The notes beneath the pieces were generated by a model that was given only the letters and a program-made list of their open reading frames with translations, ran no database searches and was not told the origin of the DNA. A stretch of DNA of 64,000 bases, taken from assembly GCA_964035545.1 (NCBI GenBank), contig OZ037773.1:5658251-5722250 (forward strand). The letters are read 5' to 3'. This DNA is from Bugula neritina (Eukaryota; Bryozoa; Gymnolaemata; Cheilostomatida; Bugulidae). The position numbers and the translations under genes are program-made. Below are positions 1-12,710 of this stretch, one piece after another. Position 1 is the stretch's first letter. The number at the start of each line of letters is the position of its first letter.

Positions 1-240
1 CCTGGAAGTGATGTGCTGGGACAAACAGTCCAGCCAAACATGTAAATTTTGTTTTTCATTTCTGGTAAATCTGAAATATTTCTCTTCGCTATTTGAGGTT
101 TCCTCCACTTTTTATAGCAAGGGGTTTGTTTTTAATGCAGCTGTATAGGCAATAATTGAATATAAGGTTTTAATTCTCTGTGCACAGCCAAATTGTTATT
201 CTGAAACTAAAAATCATGCATTAGATGTAATATATAAAAA

Positions 241-375
241 TATAATGATAGCAATAGAGGGTAAATTACAGAGTATAATATATCATATAATGATAGTAGA
301 AGAGTGTAAACTACACAGTATAATATATAATATAATGATAGTGGAAGAGGGTAAATTACGTATAAGTATAATATA
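241..375. repeat. 45-bp minisatellite, three copies
   Basis: Units begin at 241, 286 and 331 with tataatgata and are 45 bp apart, with a few substitutions between copies. The array lies in the intron just upstream of the first visible phosphatase exon at 407. Confidence 0.8.
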
Positions 376-406
376 GATCATACTAATAGTAGAGGTTTTG
401 TTTTAG

Positions 407-3400
407 TCGATGAATTCAGGGTGTTACTGAGAAGGCTTCCATCTCAAGGTACAGATTTCATCAATGCTAGCTATATCTCTGTAAGTACCAGTTATTCAGC
501 TATATTTCTTAGTTTAGGCTAGTTTTATGTTTTTTTTTCTGTTATGTTTTCATTTTAAATTACACTACAGTATATTAGTTTATACTTGATAACTATATTA
601 AGTTGGTGCCATCTTTAATAAAGTAATGTTTTTGAAGCTTTGTTATAAATTTAACTATTTAATGTAATTTTTTTCATGTTTTAACAAAAAATGTATTACA
701 TTATATGCAAATTGTTTTGCTATGATATTATTTGTCACCTGCCATTCCTTTTACTTCAAGTACTAACATAAAAATTTCCAAACTAAATTTCAGATAAACT
801 TACCGAGTTGCTAGCTGTGTTTTTATCGAACAAAATAACAAGAAAAACTTCACTCATGCAGCTGTGATGTGTTATAGGATCGCAGTAATTATATTGACAG
901 ATTTTATTAGTCAGATCAAAGCGATCACCTCCACAAGCTATGAATTACTCTATATTACATAATATATTACTAATTGCTGTGTGCTGACAACTCTTATTAA
1001 GTTTTGCCTTTTTGCAGGGATATGAGAAAGAAAATAAATTTATAGCCGCCCAAGGTCAGTACTTGACATTGGATTATTTAAAACTTTTCTATATGAGAAA
1101 CTAGTGTGTCTTCATCACTACCTATACATGTGTGTAGCCTTGCCTGGTAGTCCATAATGCAATTTACCACATTTTGACGTGGGGAGATCATTTGTTAGAG
1201 ATTTTATTATTGTGTTGTTGAGAAAGTGGTATGAGTTATATACAGTGTAAGACACAAATTCAGTCCTTGTCAAGCATTAAACCACGTTTGTTTTCGTAAA
1301 CAATAATTGAATTTATTACAACTAGTGACATTATGTAATTAATGATGCTAGGGATTAGTGATATTAGTGGTGCTAGTAATTAGTGATATTAGTTGTGCTA
1401 GTAATTAGTGATCTTAGTGATACTAGTAATTAGTGATCCTAGTGGTGCTAGTAATTAGTGATATTAATAGTTAGTGATGTTAGTGATTAGTTAGATATAC
1501 TAGCTGTTAGCCTTGGTGCATTCAAGCGTTATGGCAATAACTGGTCATCTATTAGGAATAGGCTACCAGCAAATGTATATAATATTGCAACAACTTATTA
1601 ATACTATTATTATAGACATAGTGATATTGTAATAGTGACATAATTGTATACATAATGCATGTTTATTTTATGCTGCATAATAACAATAACAATACTGAGT
1701 AATGCTATAAACTATTCCAACTGTGCGTCAGGTAACAGGTTATAGAAAGCTGTAATGCAACAACTCTGATATTCCATCACTTACTCACCTTTACATATTT
1801 TGTGAAAAAAAAGGGAGATAAACATACTGGTTATGTGTTCTAAAATAGTGTTTACAGTGATTTATTTATAAGTATAGAATTGTTTTACCTCAGTTAATGA
1901 GAAAATTTGGGTCCCTAAGAAAACTTTGACAACAATGCCTCTAGATATTACAAAAAGAGAGAATAAACATTTAAATAAACATGAGGAAAAACTATTTAAT
2001 TTTTCTAAACCCTTGTGTCTTGGTGTATTGTTACATCATATATTAAGTATTGCATAACCACAGTAGCTGATCTAACTGCAGATAGTTACTATGAATGTTT
2101 TCAATCAGATCAAGTTGATGACTCATCACTTCACCACAATCACTTAGTGATGTCATTCACTTGTCAACAATAGCAGATTTATTTCTAAACAATAGTCTGT
2201 GGCTTATTGAAGGTCCCACTCATGCGACAATTGAAGATTTCTGGTTGATGATTTGGCAACAACAGATTACATCTGTTGTCATGGCAACGAAAGCATTCGA
2301 AACAAACAAGGTAGCATTAGATATGATCATATACCTGTATTTGTAAAAAGAAACATGATAATTAGGTCATGGTTTTACTATTTTTTGATGAAAATCAAAC
2401 AATAAAATACTGAAATTAGTGTCAGATTCAAGATAAGGATTAAGTACTGCACTGTATAAATGGTTGACATGGTGAACTTTTCAATTCTGCTCTTTCCTTC
2501 CCAAAAAATACAGTTGCTACACAAATATTGCTGATTTCTATAAGTATTCTAACATATATTATTTGTTTAAAATTGATTAAAGTTTTTTGTAGAAATTGTT
2601 GTTTGTGAGTGTGCAGTGTATGTGCGTGCGTGCGTTCGCCGTCTGTGTGAGTATATATTTACACTTCTCACTGTTGTGTTTAGATGAAGTGCTTACAATA
2701 CTGGCCAATAGCAGAGAAGGAAACACAGACTATAGGAGAGTTTAGGATTACAAACATGGGGGTTGAGAAATGGCCAGATTATGCTATCACCAGACTCAAA
2801 GTCATCAAGGTAAAGCAACTTCATTCATTCGAACAGGCGACTTTGCTTTTTGCATTTTTAAGTTTAGTCTCCATATCCTGTTATATGTGGGCATGTAGAT
2901 AGTTGATTTCTATTTTTATAATTTTTAGTTTGGAACGTGAACGCTTTATTTCACAACAATTTCTCATGTGACAAGTTTCTGGCAGAACTAACAATATTTA
3001 AAATATCTTTGCCTTCTGCTGCATACCAATGATTTATTAATAATGTTATTGAATTAGTCAAACTTGAAACACCACGCCCACTTAGTATATGATGAGTCAA
3101 ATGTCGTGTTATAAGTGTTCAGTCTTAGACAATGACTGTATTACTACTCATATTGAATGAAAGTTGTCTGCTTACTCAGCCTGAGTTTTCTTTATTGTTT
3201 AAAAGTTGGGGCTTCAGAACAAGAACCCTCTTGTCTTTTTTTTACCTATTGGAACCTGGACTACTGAAACTACTGTTCTCAAGTTCTTTTTAGCAATCCT
3301 TATTTATAATAATAGTATTTGCTATTAAAGCTAAGCTATATACACATGAGTACTGATACCGGATGAAATGCATTATGATAATTCTCATTTGGGTACATCC

Positions 3401-6400
3401 GGTCTCCAATTTCTTGTGTTCCAATGATTTCCTTGACATAATGTGACCAGTGGCCATGTTCCTGCGTCATAGCGTTGTTGCTATTCTATGGGCATCAAAC
3501 TTCAGTTACAACAATTGGTTTATAGAAGCGTTTTGGTTGATTGGTTAATATGCCATAAAAAAACATTTGTTTTTAAGTACAAGAAAACTCGCCTAAATTA
3601 TCCCACATTAAACCACTAAAAATAAACTGCTTCACAGATGACATAAATAGTATTTTAAAAGTGAGATAAATAGAAAAGATATAGTATAGTATATTTGTAT
3701 ATAACTAACAGCGTGTAACCTATATTAAACAGAAATAAAGCAGGGATTTACACCATCTATTTTCATCCACTATCTTTATTTCTCAACTTACAATTTAAAC
3801 TTGCAATGACTAAAGTTTTAATTGCTTATTTTTATTTAAAATTTATGAAAAATTAAATATCCTTTTTGATTAGATCGCTTTGAAATTCAATCTTTATTTT
3901 TACTAAAATCCTAAGATTTGAGATTGTGAAACACATTTTAGAGCTTCTATTAATTCGTAGCATTGACTAGACGATTGCCAATTTCTGTATAGACAATACG
4001 TCATGTGATCTTTTAGTCATTCGCTGTCTTACGTTTGTTCAGGGTGCAGATGAGAAATGGCTGACACACTTCCAGTTCCTCAGCTGGCCAGATCACGATG
4101 TGCCGGACACCTCGCAGCCCTTCCTCTCCTTCTACAGGAAGTTCTCAAGACAAGTCGACGTGAACTCCGGCCCAATTCTAGTCCACTGCAGGTAATAATT
4201 ATAGCAAGTGTTGGAGTTGTCCAACTTCTAGCAGTTTCCCAATCGACCTGAAACTCTCCGTATATTTTAGCCACTAAACAATAAACAGTATCATTATTGC
4301 AGAGTTTTGACTTATTTTCACACTTAGTATAGACTTACACAGTCAAGCCATTTGTTATGGCATGTAATTTGGACTTTGCTTAATGAAATGTTTTTTCTGA
4401 AATTTATGACATTCGCAATAATAATCTATTTCTGCAATTTTTGCTCATGTTGATGAAGTTGTCTTTTCATTATACTTGGAATTATGTGCCACGTTTCTGT
4501 GATTTGTAGTGCCGGAGTTGGTAGAAGTGGAGCTATTATAGCCTTAGATTATTTGTTTGAACAAGCCCGCGCTGAATCTAGAGTAGACTTCTTCAAATGT
4601 GTAGTGAAGATGAGGGAAAGACGACCTAACATGATACAAACTCAGGTTAGAAGTCAATATTTTATTCTAAACTCAATAAACTGCGATGTAAATCGATTGA
4701 TATTTGCAATATGCAATACTAGCAAATAATAATGTACATATATCAATGATAGCTCAGCAAAACCTCTTCAACTATTTTATAACTTGTTGGTGGTTACTTT
4801 ATATAAAATGTTTTTGTTGGTAGAATCTGTTGTAGCTACAAAGCTATAGTTTTGTTGCGTGTTTGCCTGACATTTCAAAAGTCTAAACAATTCAAACATC
4901 TCTTTGGTACAATAAAAGCTCCAGCGTCAATTTAAATTCAATGTTATATCTGCAAATGGTGTTTAACCAGCTGCTATATTTTGTTGCAGTTATTTTGTAT
5001 ATTTTTTAAATTGTGTGTTTTAGGAGCAGTACTTGTTTGTTCACAATGCTCTCTACGACTTGCTGTCAACCGAAGGTTTTCTCACTCTCACAGACATGCT
5101 GTCTACCAAGAAGGATGACAAGAAGGCACTTTCCAAGGAATACGAGGTAAAGTGTTGACAACTTTGAAATATAAACAGTTCTTAATAGGGTGTAATTGTA
5201 ATTCAAGTTGTAATAATGCTTTTCTGTGGTTTGTAGTACATCGAGAATACACTGAGCAAGGTGCCGACAATCACAGACTCTGGCCAGTTACCAGAGAATC
5301 TTCCCCTAAACAGATACAAGCATATCTTACCAGGTGAATATAACTCCTGTATAGCATCTTATCAGGTGAATATAACTCCTGTATAGAATCTTACCAGGTG
5401 AATATAACTCCTGTATAGAATCTTACTAGGTGAATATAACTCCTGTATAGAACTAACAGTATGCCTAAACTCTAACAAGCCAATAGAATACTTCTGTAAG
5501 TAAACAATCAGTCATCATGTCATCTTTCTAAAGTGTAAGGGTTGCATAAACATATTTTGTAGATGATAAATTCAGAATTTACTTGTCCGGGAGGGACAAC
5601 CAGACGTACATCAATGCAATCAGAGTTAATGTAAGTATTTCATAGTCTAAAGTTCTGGTCTATGTTTATCTCAGTTTTACATATACTATACTTAGACTTA
5701 ACTTACACTTTACATGCAATATACATATGCAGTATTTGTTACTTACATTTCACTTACTTTCTAGTCACAATTTACATGCGCTATGTGACTATACTTACCC
5801 TTAACTTACACTTAACATACACTTAGCATATAATTTACATATACTATACTTACACTTAACGTACACTCTACTTACACTTCACTATTGTCACAGGGTTACC
5901 ACAAGGTGGACCAGTTCTATGCCACTCAGATTCCCCTGGAACCGACTATCAAAGATCTCTGGCAGCTTGTTCATGAAAGGTCGTGCAAGGTCATCGTGCA
6001 GCTGGGTGATTCTCCTGATTCGGTAAGTGCATGTTAAACATTGCTATCTGTATTAACTGCCAGGTGTATGCAGGTGCTGACAGGTGTATGCAAGTGCTGC
6101 CAGGTGTATGCAGGTGCTGCCAGGTGTGTGCAGACACATCTAATAGCTTCTGCAGCGACCTGCATATTCTACAAAGGTCGTCTACTCATGTAGTGGCATA
6201 ATTATTTTTAAGCGTTAGGCTTATATTAACATGCTGGTACTGTATTAGCTACTGGCATAACTCTGTTTATTAATAATTGACACCAATGTGCAATATTGTA
6301 CCATGTGTATGTCACATTATCATTTCCATATCGAAATCTTCGAACTATTCATAGTCAGCCATTACTTTTCCTGGTGCCGGAAATAATCTGATAGCATATG

Positions 6401-8411
6401 TGTGTTACAGACTGAGTATTATCCGACCAGTGTTGGTACAGGATATTCATATGGTAGTGGAGTTCACACTGTAACCACTAAATCCTACACGGAACGGGGC
6501 TCTCTTCAACTCTTCCAACTTGAACACGCTCTCGAGAAAAGAAACTTACTAAAAGAGCCGAGAATTTATTCAGTAAGTCTTTGGGATATGTTGTGACTCA
6601 ATTTATTTTTAGTAAGACTTCTTGGTCAATTCAATATTATACTTGACATTCTATAGCTATGTTATTCTAATAGCTTTTGTATATCTGATAGCATCTACTG
6701 TACACATATATGTAATTATGATAACATTATAAACCTGTCAGGTGTTATGAGCTTTTACATTGGCTTTAGTTGGAAGAAAAATTGAACTTTAGCTTTCAAA
6801 TTGCAGTTTATTGAAATTGTGCTCTCTTGATACTGGAAGTCGGTTATTATTTATAATTCAACTCTTCCAGTGACAATAGTTGCTGCACTTCGCAGTGGTT
6901 TTGCATTAAATCAGTCTTATTTCTGGTCACATGTGATTGTTAGTGTTTTAATTTCTCAGGTTTTTACCAGCAGAGTTTTAAGATTGTATTATGTAATTAC
7001 TGCGCACAGTGTAATACCATCGTATTGTTAACATAATTGTAAAGGCGTGGTATATATAAATGAATAATTTTATTAGGGAACAAAAAATAATGATAAAAAA
7101 TTCCATCAATAAAATCTAGAGACTTTAGAGTATTCTTACATCTAAAACAAAAAAAGGTGAAAATTACCCAAAAATTTAAATTTAAATAAATAATTTTAGG
7201 AAACAAGCGAGATAACTCTAATCAAATTACCTCAGAATCTCTGCTACAAAACAAACATCCAACCTATGCACATGATCTCTGTGGTCGAACAGCTGGTTCG
7301 GCTCATTGAAAAGATGGGAGACATCAGTGTTCTAGTAGTTAGCAGGTGAGCACACAACTCTCAGGTACATGTCTAAATCTCCTGGCATATTCTTGTTGAT
7401 AGACTACTATATTCTGGACTTCATAGTTTACTGCAGTTTTCTTATATACTGTGTTTCACTATGCGAAGGGATGCTCAAACAGATGAACTTTTGGTTGAAG
7501 TTTACATGAACTTATGGTTGTGACTTCATTAGGTGCAACTGTTTCCAAACATAGGATGAAAAATTCATTAGCATAATGCTAAGCTTGGAATACTAGTGAT
7601 ATACATGGTAGTAGAGAAAGTGCCTGCAGAATACACCTTGGATTCAATATACATTCTAAAACAAGTGTCTATAAAATACACCTCAGTTAATATGCAGGAA
7701 CTCGGAGACTATATGCTTGTTAGTAGAGAAAATGCTGCAGAATACACTTGATAGTGTCACGTATCGTGTCATGTGATGTAATGTCATGTTTTGTAGCGAT
7801 GGAGCTGGCCTGTGTGGAACTTTCATCTGCGCCTTCAACTGTTTGGAGAGTATTCGTATCACACAGGAAGTTGAAGTTTATAGTCAGGTTCTTATGGCTA
7901 AGTACAGGAGAAGACAATTCATCAGTACTTTTGTAAGTAATAAAACTGGATATAGTGGGATATAGTATGGACTGAATAATGTATTGTAAGTGGGTGTTGG
8001 TGAAACTAACACATTTGCATGCAATTATTTCTTATGAAGTGACTTCATATTATCTATACTGTAACATATATTGCATTTAAATAATGTTATTACATAATGG
8101 CATAATATATATTATATTAAAATATTATATAAATGTGATTAAAGTATTTTCCCATCACTCCAAATTATCTATACTGTAACATATATTGTATTTAAATAGC
8201 ATTATTACATAAACAAGTCTGATGAAAGTATTGTGGAGTTGTGCTCGCTTCAAATAGTGACTGGTAACTGAGTAGTACTCATAGTATAGCTCAGCTGATA
8301 GTTGCAGTCATTACATTGATTTCATTACAGGAGGAGTACAGCCATATATATCACATCTTGAGTGCGTATGCTGATCAGTTCTCTCAGTATCAAAATGTCT
8401 CCTGCATGTAA
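407..8411 (+). CDS. Receptor-type protein tyrosine phosphatase, tandem catalytic domains (3' part of gene)
   Basis: The gene enters from the left edge; only the cytoplasmic phosphatase region (519 residues plus stop) is here. Exons: 407-480, 1018-1054, 2213-2310, 2684-2809, 4043-4191, 4510-4645, 5024-5146, 5237-5333, 5563-5630, 5894-6022, 6411-6572, 7200-7345, 7797-7932, 8331-8411. All joins keep phase and use GT-AG. Domain D1 (residues about 1-255) shows FINASYI, KWPDY, the WPDHDVP loop with its general acid, the P-loop VHCSAGVGRSG with catalytic Cys and Arg, and QTQEQY. It should remove phosphate from phosphotyrosine at the inner face of the plasma membrane. Domain D2 (about 285-515) keeps the fold landmarks LNRYKHILP and YINAIRVN but lacks a WPD motif, and its P-loop reads VSSDGAGLCG, so Cys and Arg are both gone. 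Inactive D2 domains are known in several receptor PTP subfamilies. The extracellular and membrane parts lie outside the window, so I cannot assign a subtype. The fold and family are certain; the ortholog is not. Confidence 0.93.
1338..1500. repeat. Degenerate tandem repeat
   Basis: Repeated variants of ttagtgatattagtggtgct with irregular spacing, in the intron between the phosphatase exons ending at 1054 and starting at 2213. Confidence 0.6.
5332..5454 (+). repeat. 32-bp tandem repeat carrying the splice donor of a phosphatase intron
   Basis: The motif aggtgaatataactcctg starts at 5332, 5364, 5396 and 5428, exactly 32 bp apart. The first copy straddles the exon end at 5333, so each unit carries a copy of the AG|GTGAAT donor. 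Only the first donor keeps frame with the next exon at 5563. Moving by one unit shifts the frame, and retaining three units meets an in-frame TAG. Confidence 0.9.
6061..6135 (+). repeat. 20-bp minisatellite near a splice donor
   Basis: Units caggtgtatgcaggtgctga and variants start at 6061, 6081, 6101 and 6121. The array begins 38 bp downstream of the donor at 6023, and each unit offers a CAG|GTGTAT donor-like site. Confidence 0.8.
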
Positions 8412-11400
8412 AACTCTCTTGAGGTCAAAGGTCAAGGTCGTATAGTGATAATTCAAGAAGGAAGAGGCTACAATATCTTGTCACATAACAAAACTTGTGT
8501 ATATTTTTTTTCTTTATACATGATTTAAAGTAATCGAATTTATGATTATTTCTATCAATTATTTAACGCAACTCACTCTAACATAATTAGAAATAGAAGT
8601 TGTTCTAGTTTAATATATATGAGTAATAATTGTATTACATCACGTTTTAGCTATCTTTAAAAGTTTACTAGTCATAAAGCATATGAATTGTGCAATACAT
8701 ATATGCGTGCAGTTTACTTGTATATATAGAATGCATCTAGTCATTCATATTATCCATTTTATATTTGGTTTTCTTATCCTCTAAACTACTATATAATTAT
8801 TAGTAAAAAGTTCCTATTTTATCAACAATTTTATAGCGCATTCAGCTGCCGGGAAATGCGATTTATCTTTGACATCACTTGTGTCTAAAATTTTCAACAT
8901 TTTCTTTTCCCAACTTGTTTTCTGATCACAAATTTGCTCTTGAGATGTGTTTTTTCACGAATATTGTTACGGTGTTTTTGATATTTCTAGCTATGCTCAT
9001 TTCTTGTCGAATGAAAGTTGTACTTTAAATCGTAGAGATTTATATATTTTTGTATTCAACTTTATATGTAATTTGTATAAATATAGTAAAGCATTTGTAT
9101 AATGTATGCTTTAATGTACTCATTTGTGTTGGATTGTTAGACAGGAAGTAATGTTTTATTTGACTCACTATGGTGATCACATGTCAACATAACTTAATAC
9201 AACAATGAAATGATAATATAACTCCTTAGTATAATAACATGGTATGATTATAATAATTAAGTAAGGCAACTATAGACAGATCTGTAATTGAACGGTCTGT
9301 TGTGTGAGCAGAAGCATAAAAATAATATTTATTTGGTGGAACTTTTGTTCTAATCAATAAGAGACAATATCTAAACTTGTTTTAATTCAACCAAAAAAGT
9401 TTTAAAATAGTGTGTTTAATAATTGTATACCATGCATTGACGGAAATGTACAATTTTGCTGTCTTTCAAATGGGCAAGCATAACAGCTTCTCTCATTTTT
9501 GTTTTAAAGAGTAGAGCATAAAACAGTAATGGTTAAACAAGATACAAATGTGGAAATTTTGATACAGATGTAAAAGATGAATTTTGTGCTGTCAACTATA
9601 AAGTGCCAAACTGTGTCAGGGGAAGATGACCCTGGATATCTGTTTCCTAATTTTTCTTTTGTTTTTAATTGTCATAGTGTTTAGCTTTATTCCCCCCCCC
9701 CCCCCCCATTGATGGCTATACATAAAAGCTACCATTTTACAGGGGTAGCCATAGGTTAGAGAAAGCCAGCTTTACATTGGTTAGTTTGACTGAAATAAAG
9801 TTATGTCTTAATAATTTGAAAGTACAAGTAAGATTTTATCTTAACTTTAATGTCATTGTTAAATACATTTTTGTCAGTTTTAATTATAATTTGTTTGATT
9901 TTCCTCCACTGCTATTGTTTATTTATTTCAATGTTTATGTTTTGTACCTGCTGAGCATTAATGCGCTCCATTTTAGAATAAGAAATACAGTCAATGAATG
10001 AACTTCTTGTCTGTTTGTTGCTATAGAAAATATGAAGCATTCCTGGTACACAGGCTATAGACCAAATTCTATTAAAGGGATTTGTGATGTCAAGGAGGAT
10101 TTCAAGATGCTTTGGTACTACTTTGAAAACCTAAGACAAATTTCAGAGTTCACCATGAGAAATTCTCAGTATAGTTCTGAACAAGTAACAACTACTTTTA
10201 TTTCAGTTCAAATTTTTCTGTCATGCAAGATGACAATTATTTCATCTATTAGATGGAGAGAATAGTTTCCATCAATGAGTTAAAGCTATATTTCAATTTT
10301 TTCCATGTTACTCAGTTTAAATGAAACTCAGTCTACATATTTGTAAGAATTGTGCTGGCTAATCGATTTCAACCTTCAAGACTAACCAATTTCAATCTTT
10401 AAGATTGGCCACTTGCGATCTTTAAAATGTGAGTAATTCTAAAATATGCATTGATGGCTCCGGAAATTCACAACAATAATACAATGATCTCTAAAAGAAC
10501 CATAAATACCTGGTAATCATCTTTTTATTTTATAATAACTACCAGTATATATGTGTATATGCTGCCTTGCATATTGCTTATAACTTAATGTAGTTTCCAT
10601 TGTGTTAGTGCACCTTGTATTATATCTATTCTATATCATTATCTACATGATGGGCAGTCGTCCCCTCTCTGCCCTTGTTGACACTATATAGATGCATAGC
10701 TTCTAATTAATAATCAAGTGAATAATCTAGTAAATTATATGTATATACATGCTTATTGTTATAAAAATGCACGTGCATATCTGAAATTTTGCACCCAATT
10801 AACAACACTGCAAATAGATTAGTTAAAATAACATCAACTTTTTCATAATTTTATTTCTAATGCCTCTAATCTTCTTTTCTAATATTACTTGCATATATTA
10901 ATTGCATTTTATAGTTAACTATACAAACTAGATAAATTTAGCATATTAAGCTACTTAATTTGTTATTTTAACAACTTTTTAGCCACCATATTATATTCTA
11001 GTGCTATCAGGTATCTTTCCACATAGGTCTAAACTTATGTACAAACAACTATTTCTTGATTTCAAATTTATATAGATACTTGTCTATACACGACTTAGAC
11101 TAGGTGCCACACAGTTTAGGAGTTACATCTTTAGTCATTATTCTCATTTAGAGTGATGATTATTTCTTTTTCTCAATAGAATTCGAATTTTGGACAGTTT
11201 ATTGTGTTGAATGCTTGGGAGAAGATGAATATACGCTAGCTCCTTATGACAGAATAAGCTAAAATTAGACCTATATTTTAGTTCAGTTGTTTTCTACTGT
11301 AACTTTATTGCTCAGGTCTAAAGTGAAATATATATTTTACACAACATTGAACCTTATTTGGGCACACCAAAAGCTATAAGTTTTTTCTCAATTTAGAATA

Positions 11401-11931
11401 ATCTTACATTGATATGAGTATTCTATGCAATATTCATTTCAACAGTCAGTTTTATCTGTGTTTATCTACTACTAAACCAAGTATGTTTGAAATTCGAAGG
11501 CTACAACCTGTCTCCAAATTTTACAAAGAGAGTGTAGTAACTTGTATAACAAAGTATGTGTTGAAACAACAAACTTTCTTTGATCTAATGTTTTTAATCC
11601 TCAATGAGAGCAAACAGGCCTGTTGTAAAGATTTGAGTTGAATTAATGAGGGTGTTGAAAAGTTTCAAAAAATGTTTTGCTTTAATTGTTATTGTGAATG
11701 GGTTGAGATTAGTCAGTGTGCTTTGTTAGTTTTGTGTCAGTGAGCATTATGGCATTGAGTACAGATTTCAGTGTGATTGTCAGAGTAGAGTGTAGAGTAC
11801 CTCTCTGGCAGCCGACTAAACCTATATTGGCAGCATCTTGTAGGAAAATGAACTAAGGTAACTTTCCATGATAATTTGCATAATTCTTTAGTGCTTACAA
11901 TCATAGGTATAATATACAAGATACTGATTTA

Positions 11932-12130
11932 GGAGCAGTAGAGGAGAAATTGTGATAGCCTAAGTTCTTTAATTATTTTATTAAATTTCAATTTGGGATT
12001 AGGGTTGAAGTTCTCTCAAGAATATAACTTCTTATGCTACATTTTTAATCTAGAACACAGCTTTTCTCAATTTCTCCATTACTGCACCTACCGCATAAGA
12101 CTTACTACTCAAATAGCCTGAGATTATGCA
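11932..12130 (+). repeat. Unclassified interspersed repeat R1, copy A
   Basis: It resembles 22819-23015 along most of its length. Shared blocks include tagcctaa, a run through ttgag/ttgaagttctctca, the block gct(t)cttatgctaca, and aatttctcc followed by actg.acctac. Divergence is high, so it is an old dispersed element. I see no terminal repeats, coding potential or polymerase III boxes. Confidence 0.6.
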
Positions 12131-12379
12131 ACTTGTATGTAATAAAACTAATTGTATTACCCAATAGTGTACCTTTGAGTAAAAAACACCCCTTGTGATT
12201 TGAATTCAATAATCTGCATAACTAATTACTTTATAATTTAGAAAATGAATAACACTGCGTCCAGTTTTAGGGCATTAATAAACTGTATGATTTTAAGTAA
12301 TTTAAATAAAACCGGCCATACTCTTCAGTTGGCATTCTCTTACAAAAGGCGCACATTGTTGTATGTATATACCAACATA

Positions 12380-12465
12380 TATACCTGCAATGTACCTACA
12401 AAATATTATCTACAATATATTACCTACAAAATATTACCTACAATATATTACCTACAATGCACTCC
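12380..12465. repeat. Short AT-rich tandem array
   Basis: Alternating blocks tacctacaaaatat and tacctacaatatat repeat about five times, with no coding sense, upstream of the CH/SAM gene. Confidence 0.6.
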
Positions 12466-12710
12466 CACATATTACATGTTTATTCTCTAGACAGTTAATT
12501 TTTTGCATTTCCTATTACTATAACATAGTAATCATATTATAACCATATCTTACTAGGATTAAATATATAACTAAATATTTACCAGAAATACAGTATATGG
12601 TGTAAAATATCTATGGTTAATTTAAATGCATACATAAAAAGTTGCTATTTCTGCAATTAATAGTTTAATTTGGAAATATTTCAGCCGAAATAAACACAGC
12701 TGAAACTACG

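Larger units (their letters stand above)
8412..12684. other. Intergenic or 5' intronic stretch with no supported gene
   Basis: Between the phosphatase stop and the first supported exon of the CH/SAM gene I see no confident exon. It contains the phosphatase 3'UTR, a run of 16 C at 9692-9707, one copy of an interspersed repeat (about 11932-12130) and a short AT-rich tandem array at about 12380-12465. Because the exon at 12685 is open upstream of its ATG, 5' exons of the next gene could lie here. Confidence 0.5.

Noticed and set aside
10032-10265. 77-codon frame with protein-like composition, ending near a gtaaca site
   Set aside because: No recognised domain, no matching acceptor or continuing exon, and no upstream context; left uncalled, though it could be an unseen 5' exon.
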